From: JBLHZY01 sp047631555
Lineage (GTDB): Bacteria; Pseudomonadota; Alphaproteobacteria; Rhodobacterales; Rhodobacteraceae
NCBI GenBank assembly: GCA_047631555.1
Contig: JBLHZY010000006.1
Span: 1-64,000, forward strand
Direction of reading: 5' to 3'
DNA: 64,000 bases
The notes under the pieces were generated by a model that worked only from the letters and a program-made list of their open reading frames with translations, was not told the DNA's origin and made no database searches. Shown here in pieces: positions 1 to 8,011 of the stretch. Position 1 is the stretch's first letter. Each line of letters opens with the position of its first letter. Made by a program: the position numbers and the translations under genes.

Positions 1-122
1 CTCGTAACCGCTGGCGTCGTTTCCGTCTCCAACCGCCCGTCTGGCGCCCCGTCGTGCATCACTGCGCCGCCGGTGAAGGGGGTTCTAGAAGCACTCAACG
101 CTTCCCGCAAGGGCTTTTTTGA
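1..122 (+). other. Left-edge open frame, unassigned
   Basis: A plus-strand frame enters from the left edge at base 3 and stops at the TGA at 120-122. The 39 codons are rich in Arg, Trp and Pro. A second frame (from base 1) is also open until base 165. I recognise no family. It could be the 3' end of a gene lying mostly outside the window, or non-coding DNA at the start of the msrPQ downstream region. No start codon with a ribosome binding site is visible, so no CDS is called. Confidence 0.2.
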
Positions 123-252
123 AGAAACATGTCAGGTTTTTGAATTTTTGATCAAAACATAATAAAAACAAGGCGTTATGGCGCAAACATATTTGCAAAA
201 TTCCGCTCTGGGCGCATTGAATTTGAGCGAACATGGTGAGGTTTGGGTTAAA

Positions 253-368
253 TCTGTGCTTATCCACAGACTCACCGGCCCAATTCACCCTGATTTGCCT
301 CTGGCGCCCTCGATTCAGGCGCCGATTCACTGAAAATATTTATGCGAGTCGGGTGATTTGGGCGAATC
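253..368. promoter_or_regulatory. DnaA box with five-site GANTC cluster
   Basis: A perfect DnaA box TTATCCACA lies at 260-268 and is embedded in an inverted repeat TCTGTG (253-258) / CACAGA (265-270). Five GANTC sites, the CcrM methylation motif of alphaproteobacteria, follow at 269, 312, 324, 346 and 364. A random sequence would give less than one in this span. The DNA to the left (about 118-235) is AT-rich. This combination is typical of cell-cycle-controlled promoters and of origins in the class. The gene controlled, if any, would lie left of the window, because msrQ ends towards this region. Only one perfect DnaA box is seen. Confidence 0.5.
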
Positions 369-372
369 TGCG

Positions 373-412
373 CAAAAGAAAGGCCCCAGAGCGAGAATTG
401 CGCTTTGGGACC
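373..412 (-). terminator. Terminator of the msrPQ operon
   Basis: Read on the minus strand, a 12-bp GC-rich stem (382-393 with 401-412, one G-U pair) with a 7-base loop is followed by a U-rich run (373-380). It lies about 30 bases beyond the msrQ stop codon and has the form of a Rho-independent terminator. Confidence 0.7.
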
Positions 413-439
413 TCCTTTGGAAATCTAATCCGTCCGGCG

Positions 440-1054
440 TTAGCGCAGCCCGGGCACCTGCACCCCTTTAAGGCCGGGCATACGCATTGCCAGCAGCCCT
501 AGGATGACTGCGAGATAAACCAGCGGCTCGACCTGCCAGCCTTTGACCAGCCAGACGTAGTGCACCCCGCCCAGGATCACCGCCAGATAGGTGAGCTTAT
601 GCAGGCTGCGCCATTTCGGCCCCAGTTTGCGCAGGGACCAATTGTTGGATGTGAGCGCGAGCGGGATCATCGCGGTAAGGCCGGCCATCCCGATCGTCAC
701 ATAGGGGCGCTTATAGATGTCTTTGAGGATCTGGCTGACGATCTGCACATCGAGCACCAACCACACCAACAAATGACAGACTATATAGAAGAAGCCGATC
801 AGCCCCAGCGCGCGGCGAAATTTGATCAGGCTGATGCCGGTCAGGTTGCGCAGCGGCGTGATGGCGATCACCGCGATCAAGACCTTGAGGCCAAGCGCGC
901 CGATCTCATGCTCCATCTTCTTGACCGGATCAACGCCAAGCTGCCCTGTGACCCCGGCATAAAAGAGATAGGCCGGGGGGATGATCGCGATGATATAGAG
1001 TGGCCATACGGGAACGCGGCGCAGGGCCCCGTTGATCTTTTGTGAAATGCTCAT
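440..1054 (-). CDS. msrQ: MsrQ, heme-binding membrane subunit of methionine sulfoxide reductase
   Basis: Heme b membrane protein that passes electrons from the cytoplasmic side, through the quinone pool or a flavin reductase, to periplasmic MsrP, which repairs oxidised methionine in envelope proteins. The 204-residue product has the ferric-reductase-like fold of YedZ: about six hydrophobic segments, with candidate heme-ligating His at 94, 152 and 165. The length is normal. The ATG overlaps the msrP stop codon by one base (TGATG), so the two are translationally coupled, and a hairpin terminator follows. The two-gene msrP-msrQ arrangement supports the call. Confidence 0.93.
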   Translation of the reverse strand: MSISQKINGALRRVPVWPLYIIAIIPPAYLFYAGVTGQLGVDPVKKMEHEIGALGLKVLIAVIAITPLRNLTGISLIKFRRALGLIGFFYIVCHLLVWLVLDVQIVSQILKDIYKRPYVTIGMAGLTAMIPLALTSNNWSLRKLGPKWRSLHKLTYLAVILGGVHYVWLVKGWQVEPLVYLAVILGLLAMRMPGLKGVQVPGLR

Positions 1055-1971
1055 CAGAATTGCTTTTTCAGATCCATGCCAGCGTACATTGAGGCGACCT
1101 GATCAGCATAGCCGTTGAACATCAGGGTTTCTTGGCGTTTGGCAAATACGCCGCCGCCGATGCGCCGCTCTGTGGCTTGGGTCCAGCGGGGATGATCCAC
1201 GGTTGGGTTCACGTTGGAGTAAAAGCCGTATTCGCGGTGATTTTGATCTTTCCATGTGTTCACCGGCTGCTTGTCTTGCAGGGTGATGCGCACGATGGAT
1301 TTGATCGATTTGAAACCGTATTTCCACGGCACAACAAGGCGCAGCGGCGCGCCGTTTTGATTGGGGAGCTGTTTGCCATAAAGGCCAGTGGCCATCAATG
1401 TGAGCGGGTTCATCGCTTCATCAAGGCGCAGGCCCTCAACATAGGGCCAATCGAGCAGGGCTCTGCGCTGGCCGGGCATTTCTTCGGGGCGCACGAGCGT
1501 TTCAAAGCGAACGTATTTCGCGCCAGAGGCCACGCCGACCCGTTTAAGAAGGTGCGAAAGCTGGAAGCCGTTCCATGGGATCACCATGCTCCAGGCCTCA
1601 ACGCAGCGGAAGCGATAGATGCGCTCTTCAATCGGCGCGCCTTTGAGCAGATCGGCCAAATCATATGTGCCGGGCTTCTCGACCAAGCCATCAATCACAA
1701 CAGACCAAGGATCGGTTGTTAATGTATGGGCGTTGCGGGCAGGATCTTCTTTGCCTGTGCCGAATTCATAGAAGTTGTTGTAGTTGGTGATCTCTTCAAA
1801 GGTATTGGGTTGTTCATTCGTTGAAAAACGCCCCTTTGCCATCGCGGGCAATCCCGATCCAAGCGCAAGGCCAGCAGCGCCCGCGCCGGCCAGCAGGCTG
1901 CGGCGGCTAAGATAGGTGCTTTGTGGCGTGATATCAGAATAGCGAAGATCGGTTGTCCAACGGTTGGTCAT
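1054..1971 (-). CDS. msrP: MsrP, periplasmic molybdopterin methionine sulfoxide reductase
   Basis: Catalytic subunit of the MsrPQ envelope protein-repair system; reduces methionine sulfoxide using a Mo-molybdopterin cofactor. The chosen start gives 305 residues. A twin-arginine signal (SRRSLLAG, Arg23-Arg24) is followed by an Ala-rich hydrophobic stretch, as expected for a Tat substrate folded around its cofactor before export. The Mo-ligating Cys of the sulfite-oxidase fold is Cys123 in RCVEAWSMV. An upstream in-frame start at 2001 would add 10 residues, but the ATG at 1971 follows an AAAGGGAC ribosome binding site. It is co-transcribed with msrQ downstream, and its leader contains a palindrome (1987-2009). 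Confidence 0.93.
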   Translation of the reverse strand: MTNRWTTDLRYSDITPQSTYLSRRSLLAGAGAAGLALGSGLPAMAKGRFSTNEQPNTFEEITNYNNFYEFGTGKEDPARNAHTLTTDPWSVVIDGLVEKPGTYDLADLLKGAPIEERIYRFRCVEAWSMVIPWNGFQLSHLLKRVGVASGAKYVRFETLVRPEEMPGQRRALLDWPYVEGLRLDEAMNPLTLMATGLYGKQLPNQNGAPLRLVVPWKYGFKSIKSIVRITLQDKQPVNTWKDQNHREYGFYSNVNPTVDHPRWTQATERRIGGGVFAKRQETLMFNGYADQVASMYAGMDLKKQF

Positions 1972-1986
1972 TGCAATTGTCCCTTT

Positions 1987-2009
1987 AGGTTGCCCTTGCA
2001 AGGGAACCT
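1987..2009. promoter_or_regulatory. Palindrome in the msrP leader, possible operator
   Basis: CCCTTGCAAGGG (1993-2004) is a perfect 12-bp palindrome. It is extended by AGGTT (1987-1991) and AACCT (2005-2009), with a single unpaired G at 1992. It sits 16 bases upstream of the msrP start. It could be a repressor or activator site, or an mRNA hairpin next to the ribosome binding site. The regulator is unknown. Confidence 0.4.
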
Positions 2010-2044
2010 AGTGCAACCGCCGCGTAAACCAAAACCAACTCAAT

Positions 2045-3547
2045 TCACGATGTTGTTTGTGAATTGTAACTTGGGACAATGCGCTCTAGCTCGCGCGATG
2101 TGCCATCAGCCTGAACAATGCGAACGTGATGGCGGCGCATCTGCCGTGGCTCAAGAACACCGACCGAATGCGCGATGGTTTCAAGCTCTTTGATCGACGC
2201 CGCTGCATAGGCCGCCACCTTTTTGTATTTGTCCTCAACAACAAGGCCGCGTTGGAGATGCGGATCATGGGTGGTGATCCCGGTTGGGCAGGTGTTCTTG
2301 TTGCACTTGAGCGCCTGAATGCAGCCAAGGCTAAACATGAACCCGCGCGCAGAAACGACAAAATCAGCACCTGCGCAAATCGCCCAAGCCAAATCGGAGG
2401 GGTTCACAAGCTTGCCGCCCGCGACAATCCGAATGCGATCATGAAGCCCGTACATATCGCGCAGATCACAAATGCGGATCAGCGATTCCTTGATCGGCAT
2501 GCCGACCAAATCCATCAATGGCATTGGAGCAGCGCCTGTCCCGCCTTCGCCACCATCGATCGTGATGAAATCAGGGGCCGATTCAGCGCCGCGCTCATTG
2601 ATGAGTTCAAAAAACTCAGCCCAAGGCCGCGAGGAGCCAACAACAAATTTAAACCCAACCGGCTTGCCAGTGATTTCGCGAATGTGACCAATGAAATCGA
2701 GCAGGTCACCGAAATCATCGACTTCGCGATGGCGATTTGGGGAAATGCCATCTTCGCCGGGTTTGAGCCCGCGGATTTGCGCGATTTCTGGAGTGATTTT
2801 AGCGGCTGGTAGAATACCGCCTTTGCCCGGCTTGGCGCCTTGGCTCAGCTTTATCTCAAACATGCGGACGGTTTCATGCGCGGCCATCTCGCGCAATTTG
2901 TCATCGTCCAAATTGCCTTCTTCATCGCGGATGCCATATTTCGCAGTGCCGATTTGATAGACAAGATCAGCGCCGCCTTCGAGGTGAAAGGGCGAAAGCC
3001 CCCCCTCGCCCGTATTCAGCCAAATTCCCGCTTCCTTTGCCCCTTTGGACAGAGCCAAAACCGCCGGCTTTGAAATGGCGCCAAAGGACATGCCTGAAAT
3101 GTTGAAAATCGACTTGGCTGTATAGGGAATGCGGCAATGCTGGCCGATAATCATAGCCTCGGTCGAGCTAAACTGATCATCAAGCGGCGGGAATGTCGCG
3201 TTCGCAAAGATCGTGGTGCCGGGCACAGACAGGTTGCGCGTTGAGCCAAAAGCGATGGTATTTCCCTTTTTGTCAGCGGCGCGATAAATCCAATCGCGCT
3301 GCGCGCGGTTAAACGGCAGTTCTTCGCGATCCATTGCAAAGAAGTACTGGCGGAAGAATTCGCCAAGCTCGGTAAAGAGATGGCGAAAGCGGCCAATCAC
3401 CGGATAGTTGCGGCGCACCGCATCGGCGCTTTGCCTGGTATCGATCACGTAAAACACCATGACCGCAAGCGCGACCGCCCCAATCGCAAAAACAAATATC
3501 AAGGCAAGAATTTCAAGCGCTGAGGTGGCGAAAGACATAAAAGTCAT
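2045..3547 (-). CDS. FMN-binding glutamate synthase-like protein, membrane-anchored
   Basis: A 500-residue protein of the stand-alone Glu_synthase (GltB central/FMN) family. It has no glutaminase domain and no GXGXG C-terminal domain, so it is not itself a full glutamate synthase. Residues about 8-33 form a hydrophobic helix, predicting an inner-membrane anchor. The FMN barrel follows, with GGEGGTGAAP, and a Cys cluster around residue 410 (CNKNTCPTG) resembling the 3Fe-4S ligands of GltB. The longer frame begins at 3652, but the ATG at 3547 has GGAG at proper spacing and begins just before the membrane helix. Substrate unknown: bacterial homologues are annotated as glutamate synthase-like without biochemical proof. 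The gene stands alone between msrP and clpB. Confidence 0.8.
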   Translation of the reverse strand: MTFMSFATSALEILALIFVFAIGAVALAVMVFYVIDTRQSADAVRRNYPVIGRFRHLFTELGEFFRQYFFAMDREELPFNRAQRDWIYRAADKKGNTIAFGSTRNLSVPGTTIFANATFPPLDDQFSSTEAMIIGQHCRIPYTAKSIFNISGMSFGAISKPAVLALSKGAKEAGIWLNTGEGGLSPFHLEGGADLVYQIGTAKYGIRDEEGNLDDDKLREMAAHETVRMFEIKLSQGAKPGKGGILPAAKITPEIAQIRGLKPGEDGISPNRHREVDDFGDLLDFIGHIREITGKPVGFKFVVGSSRPWAEFFELINERGAESAPDFITIDGGEGGTGAAPMPLMDLVGMPIKESLIRICDLRDMYGLHDRIRIVAGGKLVNPSDLAWAICAGADFVVSARGFMFSLGCIQALKCNKNTCPTGITTHDPHLQRGLVVEDKYKKVAAYAAASIKELETIAHSVGVLEPRQMRRHHVRIVQADGTSRELERIVPSYNSQTTS

Positions 3548-3707
3548 CGTTACTCCGATCCATCCAGATATGCGCCACTTTGCGCAGGGAAATTCTGAGC
3601 GACAAGCCCTCAGTTCGTAGCGCAGGAGGCGCTTTGATCTGAGCTGTGTCAAATCATCGTGAATATCTGATTAAAATATGCCCAGCGCAAAGGCGTAAAT
3701 ACACAAA

Positions 3708-3736
3708 CGGCCCCGCGAGGAATTCCCACGGGGCCG
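3708..3736 (-). terminator. Terminator downstream of clpB
   Basis: Inverted repeat CGGCCCCG (3708-3715) / CGGGGCCG (3729-3736), extended inwards by a one-mismatch pair, 24 bases beyond the clpB stop. On the minus strand it is followed by a weak U-rich run, so termination strength is uncertain. Confidence 0.55.
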
Positions 3737-3759
3737 CCTAATTTCATCACCTTAGCGCC

Positions 3760-6378
3760 TTAGTGAACGGTCGCTTCATCCGGTTTGGGCCGGTTAGAGG
3801 GGGCCACGCGATCGCCGATGATCAGGCCATCAGACCCCGCAGAGACCTCGACCTCATCGCCATCCTTAATATCGCCCGCAAGCAACATCTCGGCCATCTG
3901 ATCCTGAAGGCTGCGCTGGATCACCCGCTTAAGTGGACGCGCCCCAAAGACGGGATCATAGCCCTCTTCGGCAAGCCATTTGCGCGCCGGCTCATCAAGC
4001 GTGAGCGTGATATCGCGCCGGGCCAACCGCTTTTTCAGCAGGCCGATTTGGATATCAACGATCCCGGCCATATCTTCGCGAGCAAGGCGATCAAAGATGA
4101 TCGTCTCGTCCAGACGGTTGAGAAACTCCGGCCGGAAATGGGCGCGCACGGCATCCATCACATCGCGTTTGGCCTGCGCAGGATCCGCGCCGTCAGGCAT
4201 TTGGCTAAGCGCTTGTGCGCCAAGGTTCGAGGTCAGGATAATCAGCGTTTGCTTGAAATCCACCGTGCGGCCTTGGCCATCTGTCAGCACCCCATCATCG
4301 AGCACCTGAAGGAGCACGTTGAACACATCCGGGTGCGCCTTTTCGACCTCGTCAAAGAGCAGCACTTGATAGGGGCGCCTGCGCACGGCCTCGGTCAACA
4401 CGCCGCCCTCATCATAGCCAACATAGCCGGGAGGCGCGCCGATCAGGCGCGAAACGGCGTGTTTCTCCATGAATTCAGACATATCAATGCGCACCATCGC
4501 GCTATCATCATCAAAGAGATATTCGGCCACGGCTTTTGTCAGCTCGGTTTTACCGACGCCGGTTGGCCCAAGGAAGAGAAAGCTGCCAAGGGGGCGGTTT
4601 TCATCATTCAGCCCTGCGCGCGCGCGGCGCACCGCATTGGCAACCGCATGCAGCGCCTTGTGCTGGCCGATCACCCGCTTGCCAAGCTCGTCTTCCATAC
4701 GCAGCAGTTTGTCCCGCTCGCCCTCGAGCATTTTCGAGGTTGGGATACCTGTCCAGCGCTCAACCACTTGGGCGATCTGTTCAGGGCGCACGGCCTCTTG
4801 AACCATCATATCTTCGGCGTCTTGGGATTCCGCCAGCGCAAGTTTTCGCTCGAGCTCGGGGAGCACGCCATAAGAGAGCTCGCCTGCGCGCGCCAGATTG
4901 CCTTCGCGCTTGGCCGCATCAAGATCGGCACGGGCGCGATCAAGCTGCTCTTTGATATCGCGCGCGCCTTCAAGTTTATCGCGCTCGGCCTGCCACTTGG
5001 CGGTCATCGCATCGGATTTCTCCTGCAAACCGCCCAGCTCGGCTTCAAGCTTGGTGAGGCGCGATTTGGACGCGTCGTCGTCTTCTTTCTTAAGGGCTTC
5101 GGCCTCGATCTGTAGCTGAAGGATTTGCCGATCCAGCGCATCCAATTCCTCGGGCTTGCTGTCGACTTCCATGCGCAGGCGCGAGGCAGCCTCGTCCACC
5201 AGATCAATCGCTTTATCAGGCAAGAAGCGATCAGTGATATAGCGATGGCTTAGCGTCGCCGCGGCAACCAAGGCGCTGTCGGAAATCCGAACCCCGTGGT
5301 GCATTTCATATTTGTCTTTGATGCCGCGCAGGATCGAGATCGTATCCTCGACAGTCGGCTCCTCAACCAAAACAGGCTGAAAGCGCCGCGCGAGGGCTGC
5401 GTCTTTCTCGACATATTTGCGGTATTCATCGAGCGTGGTGGCGCCAATACAGTGCAGCTCACCGCGCGCAAGGGCCGGCTTGATCAGGTTGGCCGCATCC
5501 ATCGCGCCTTCGCTTTTGCCCGCGCCAACAAGGGTATGCATCTCATCAATAAACAGGATGATTTCGCCCGCCGCCGCCTCGATTTCTTTGAGGATGGATT
5601 TCAGCCGCTCTTCAAATTCGCCACGATATTTCGCGCCCGCAATCAGCGCGCCCATATCAAGCGCGAGCAACTTCTTGTTGCGCAGGCTTTCGGGCACATC
5701 GCCATTGATGATGCGCAAGGCCAAGCCTTCGGCAATCGCCGTTTTACCAACGCCGGGCTCGCCGATCAATACCGGGTTGTTCTTGGTGCGGCGCGACAGA
5801 ACCTGCATGGCGCGGCGAATTTCTTCATCGCGGCCAATGATCGGATCGATTTTGCCTTGCTCAGCAGCCTCCGTTAGATCGCGCGCGTATTTCTTCAGCG
5901 CCTCATAACCCTCTTCGGCATTGGCGCTATCGGCAGTGCGGCCTTTACGCAGATCATTGATCGCAGCATTCAGCTTCATCGCCGTCACAGCGCCCGCTTC
6001 AAGCGCCTCTTTGGCCTTGGATTTGGTCACCGCAAGAGCCGTCAACATGCGCTCAACCGGCACAAAACTATCGCCTGCCTTTTTGGCAAGTTTCAGCGCT
6101 TCGTCCAGGACTTTGCTGGTCTGTTGATCAAGATATGTCTGAGACGCATCGCCGCTGACCTTGGGCAGCTTGGCCAGCGTGGCATCAAGCGCCTCAACAA
6201 CGCGATCAGGCGCGCCACCGGCCCGTTTGATCAGATTGGAGGCAAGGCCTTGCTCATCATCCATCAAAGCTTTGAGAAGGTGCTCGGGCATCAAGCGCTG
6301 ATGATCTTCGCGCTGTGCAATTGTTTGGGCCGCTTGGATAAAACCGCGCGACCGTTCAGTGAACTTTTCCATGTCCAT
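3760..6378 (-). CDS. clpB: ClpB, ATP-dependent protein disaggregase
   Basis: Hexameric AAA+ chaperone that works with DnaK to pull proteins out of aggregates after heat stress. The 872-residue product shows the Clp N-terminal repeat domain (to about 150), first AAA module with GEPGVGKT (Lys212), the coiled-coil middle domain (about 410-530) that sets ClpB apart from ClpA/C, second AAA module with GPTGVGKT near 610, and a C-terminal D2-small domain. The frame opens at 6474, but the ATG at 6378 follows AGGAGA at good spacing and gives the usual N-terminus; a second ATG lies two codons on (6372). Regulation is visible: a consensus sigma-32 promoter lies at 6454-6482. Confidence 0.97.
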   Translation of the reverse strand: MDMEKFTERSRGFIQAAQTIAQREDHQRLMPEHLLKALMDDEQGLASNLIKRAGGAPDRVVEALDATLAKLPKVSGDASQTYLDQQTSKVLDEALKLAKKAGDSFVPVERMLTALAVTKSKAKEALEAGAVTAMKLNAAINDLRKGRTADSANAEEGYEALKKYARDLTEAAEQGKIDPIIGRDEEIRRAMQVLSRRTKNNPVLIGEPGVGKTAIAEGLALRIINGDVPESLRNKKLLALDMGALIAGAKYRGEFEERLKSILKEIEAAAGEIILFIDEMHTLVGAGKSEGAMDAANLIKPALARGELHCIGATTLDEYRKYVEKDAALARRFQPVLVEEPTVEDTISILRGIKDKYEMHHGVRISDSALVAAATLSHRYITDRFLPDKAIDLVDEAASRLRMEVDSKPEELDALDRQILQLQIEAEALKKEDDDASKSRLTKLEAELGGLQEKSDAMTAKWQAERDKLEGARDIKEQLDRARADLDAAKREGNLARAGELSYGVLPELERKLALAESQDAEDMMVQEAVRPEQIAQVVERWTGIPTSKMLEGERDKLLRMEDELGKRVIGQHKALHAVANAVRRARAGLNDENRPLGSFLFLGPTGVGKTELTKAVAEYLFDDDSAMVRIDMSEFMEKHAVSRLIGAPPGYVGYDEGGVLTEAVRRRPYQVLLFDEVEKAHPDVFNVLLQVLDDGVLTDGQGRTVDFKQTLIILTSNLGAQALSQMPDGADPAQAKRDVMDAVRAHFRPEFLNRLDETIIFDRLAREDMAGIVDIQIGLLKKRLARRDITLTLDEPARKWLAEEGYDPVFGARPLKRVIQRSLQDQMAEMLLAGDIKDGDEVEVSAGSDGLIIGDRVAPSNRPKPDEATVH

Positions 6379-6453
6379 CGTGGATCTCCTATTTATAGCA
6401 TCCCGTTTTCCGCTGCCCGCTTGGCGGCACATACGGATTTGGGCCTGATCAGA

Positions 6454-6482
6454 AAATGGGGGTTGAGGGGCCACGCTTCAAG
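6454..6482 (-). promoter_or_regulatory. Sigma-32 (RpoH) heat-shock promoter of clpB
   Basis: On the minus strand CTTGAAG (6482-6476) is followed after 14 bases by CCCCATTT (6461-6454). The RpoH consensus is CTTGAAA - 11 to 16 bp - CCCCATNT, so only one base differs. The -10 lies about 75 bases upstream of the clpB start codon, leaving a short leader. This predicts heat-shock induction of clpB. Confidence 0.85.
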
Positions 6483-6633
6483 AGGATTGGCGCGAATATC
6501 GGCGCTTTTCAGCCGGTTTTACGCGGATAAATTCGCGAATGCTCACAGTTTCGTGCGCTGTGTTGTTTCTCTGTTAACTTCGACCCATCTAATGGTGTGA
6601 GACGAGAAAGAAACATCAGCAAGGGGAATGCCC

Positions 6634-6906
6634 ATGCCTAAGTATCAAGCCGAAGTCAGCAATCTGCATTACAATGCAGCGCGCCAGTGTTTTGAAGCCT
6701 TGGTGATCTTTCACGAAGGGGCCGATCGCATCAGCTTTGCCTGCGAACTGGCCGCCCCGATCAGCAGCGATTTCGCCGTCATTTCGCGCGCCTTGGTCAT
6801 GCAGGCCAAAACCCGCCGGATGCGAGATGCGCGCGGCATGATTTCACGGCTCAAAGCAATCGCGCCCGAGGTCAGCCCGCTGTTTGGCATGGCCCAAGCC
6901 GCTTAA
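6634..6906 (+). CDS. Small conserved-looking protein of unknown function
   Basis: A 90-residue soluble protein with no signal peptide, membrane segment or motif I recognise. It begins MPKYQAEV, has a mixed alpha/beta-like N-terminal half, and a basic stretch (KTRRMRDARG) about two thirds along. Two ATGs are possible (6628, 6634); the AAGGGGA ribosome binding site abuts the first, so the second, with about 7 bases of spacing, is preferred. It lies between divergent clpB and downstream pyrF, 71 bases before pyrF, and may share a transcript with it. Codon use matches its neighbours, so it is probably real. Confidence 0.65.
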   Translation: MPKYQAEVSNLHYNAARQCFEALVIFHEGADRISFACELAAPISSDFAVISRALVMQAKTRRMRDARGMISRLKAIAPEVSPLFGMAQAA

Positions 6907-6977
6907 TCCAAGCTGCAAAAGCTTGACGGCGCGGGGCATGCATTGCACTTAGAGGCACCTCAAAAAGGATGCCCCTC

Positions 6978-7682
6978 ATGCCCCATGTTACCCGGACCGA
7001 TGATCGCCTCATCGTCGCCCTTGATATGCCCAACGCCATCCAAGCCCTAGAGCTTGCCACCAACCTTGGTGATGCGGTCGGTTTTTATAAAATCGGCCTT
7101 GGGATGTTAACCGGCGGCGGGCTGTCGCTTGCCAATGAGCTTAAGCAAGAGCATGGCAAGCGCATCTTCCTTGATATGAAGCTGTTTGATATTGGCGCGA
7201 CTGTCGAAGCGGCGGTGCGAGGCCTTGCGCAGTTTGATCTGGATTTTCTGACCGTGCACGGCGATCCGCATGTTGTGCGCGCCGCGCGTGAAGGGGCGGC
7301 CGGATCAAAGACAAAAATCCTCGCTGTGACGATCCTTACCTCGCTTGATCGCTCCGATCTTGATGCGGCATTGATCCGCGATGGGGCCGTGCCTGATCTG
7401 GTGATTGAGCGGGCCGCGCGGGCGTTTGAAGCAGGGGCCGATGGGATCATTGCCTCGCCGCAAGAAGCCGCCGCGATCCGCGCTTTGCCAGAAGCGAAAG
7501 GCAAGCTGATCGTGACCCCGGGGGTGCGCCCCGCTGGCGCGGATTTGGGCGATCAAAAACGGGTGGCAACACCGGGCCAAGCGATTGCAGATGGGGCGGA
7601 TCATATTGTGGTTGGTCGCCCGATTTGGCGCGCGGATGATCCGGTTGCAGCGGCAAAGGCCGTTTTGGCGGAGCTTGCTTGA
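6978..7682 (+). CDS. pyrF: Orotidine 5'-phosphate decarboxylase
   Basis: Final step of de novo UMP synthesis: OMP to UMP plus CO2, a cytoplasmic homodimer. The 234-residue length fits the short bacterial group. Catalytic charge network visible: Asp16 (VALDMP), Lys38 (FYKIG) and the signature DMKLFDI, giving Asp66, Lys68 and Asp71. The C-terminal phosphate-binding segment GADHIVVGRPI is intact. An in-frame ATG at 6969 touches the AAAGG ribosome binding site directly, so the ATG at 6978 is preferred. A strong hairpin terminator follows 10 bases after the stop. Confidence 0.96.
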   Translation: MPHVTRTDDRLIVALDMPNAIQALELATNLGDAVGFYKIGLGMLTGGGLSLANELKQEHGKRIFLDMKLFDIGATVEAAVRGLAQFDLDFLTVHGDPHVVRAAREGAAGSKTKILAVTILTSLDRSDLDAALIRDGAVPDLVIERAARAFEAGADGIIASPQEAAAIRALPEAKGKLIVTPGVRPAGADLGDQKRVATPGQAIADGADHIVVGRPIWRADDPVAAAKAVLAELA

Positions 7683-7691
7683 AGGCAAAAG

Positions 7692-7718
7692 AAAAGGCCC
7701 GCGCGATGCGGGCCTTTT
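7692..7718. terminator. Bidirectional terminator between pyrF and the nfeD-like gene
   Basis: A perfect 11-bp stem AAAAGGCCCGC / GCGGGCCTTTT (7692-7702 with 7708-7718) and a 5-base loop. The A/T ends give a U-run in both directions, so it can serve pyrF (plus) and the convergent NfeD/SPFH operon (minus). Confidence 0.88.
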
Positions 7719-7741
7719 GCAGTTTAAGCGATCTTGCCGAT

Positions 7742-8011
7742 CTATTCGTTGATATCGGTTTCCCAGATTTTCACTTGGCCTTTGCGAACGCCGAAAATCT
7801 TGCGGATGACAAACCAAGAGAGCAGCGAGACGGCTGCGAAGATAAGCGCCAACACATAGATGCTCGGCACAAACCCCAGCGCAATCAGCGCCGAAACAGC
7901 CGCCGCGCCAACCGCAAATCCGAGCAAAACCTGCCCCGGTGCGAGCACCTCTAAGATCGCAAGCCCAACGGCCGCTAGCGCCCAAACCCACCATTCTTGC
8001 CACAACATCAT
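7742..8011 (-). CDS. Short NfeD-like membrane protein
   Basis: An 89-residue protein with about three hydrophobic helices (roughly 7-25, 28-46, 50-70) and a short charged tail. It is the partner of the SPFH gene immediately upstream: its ATG overlaps that stop codon (ATGA, 8008-8011). NfeD-family proteins typically pair with SPFH/stomatin proteins and may organise membrane microdomains or quality control. This copy ends after the membrane part and lacks room for the soluble C-terminal OB-fold of full NfeD, so it is a short form. Function is inferred from pairing only. Confidence 0.75.
   Translation of the reverse strand: MMLWQEWWVWALAAVGLAILEVLAPGQVLLGFAVGAAAVSALIALGFVPSIYVLALIFAAVSLLSWFVIRKIFGVRKGQVKIWETDINE

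Noticed and set aside
85..330. 81-codon minus-strand frame in the left intergenic region
   Set aside because: No ribosome binding site, no recognised family, and it overlaps the DnaA/GANTC region, which looks regulatory.
3763..5115. 450-codon open frame opposite clpB
   Set aside because: Antisense shadow of a GC-rich gene; no ribosome binding site, no recognisable domain, His/Arg/Ala-rich composition typical of reverse frames.
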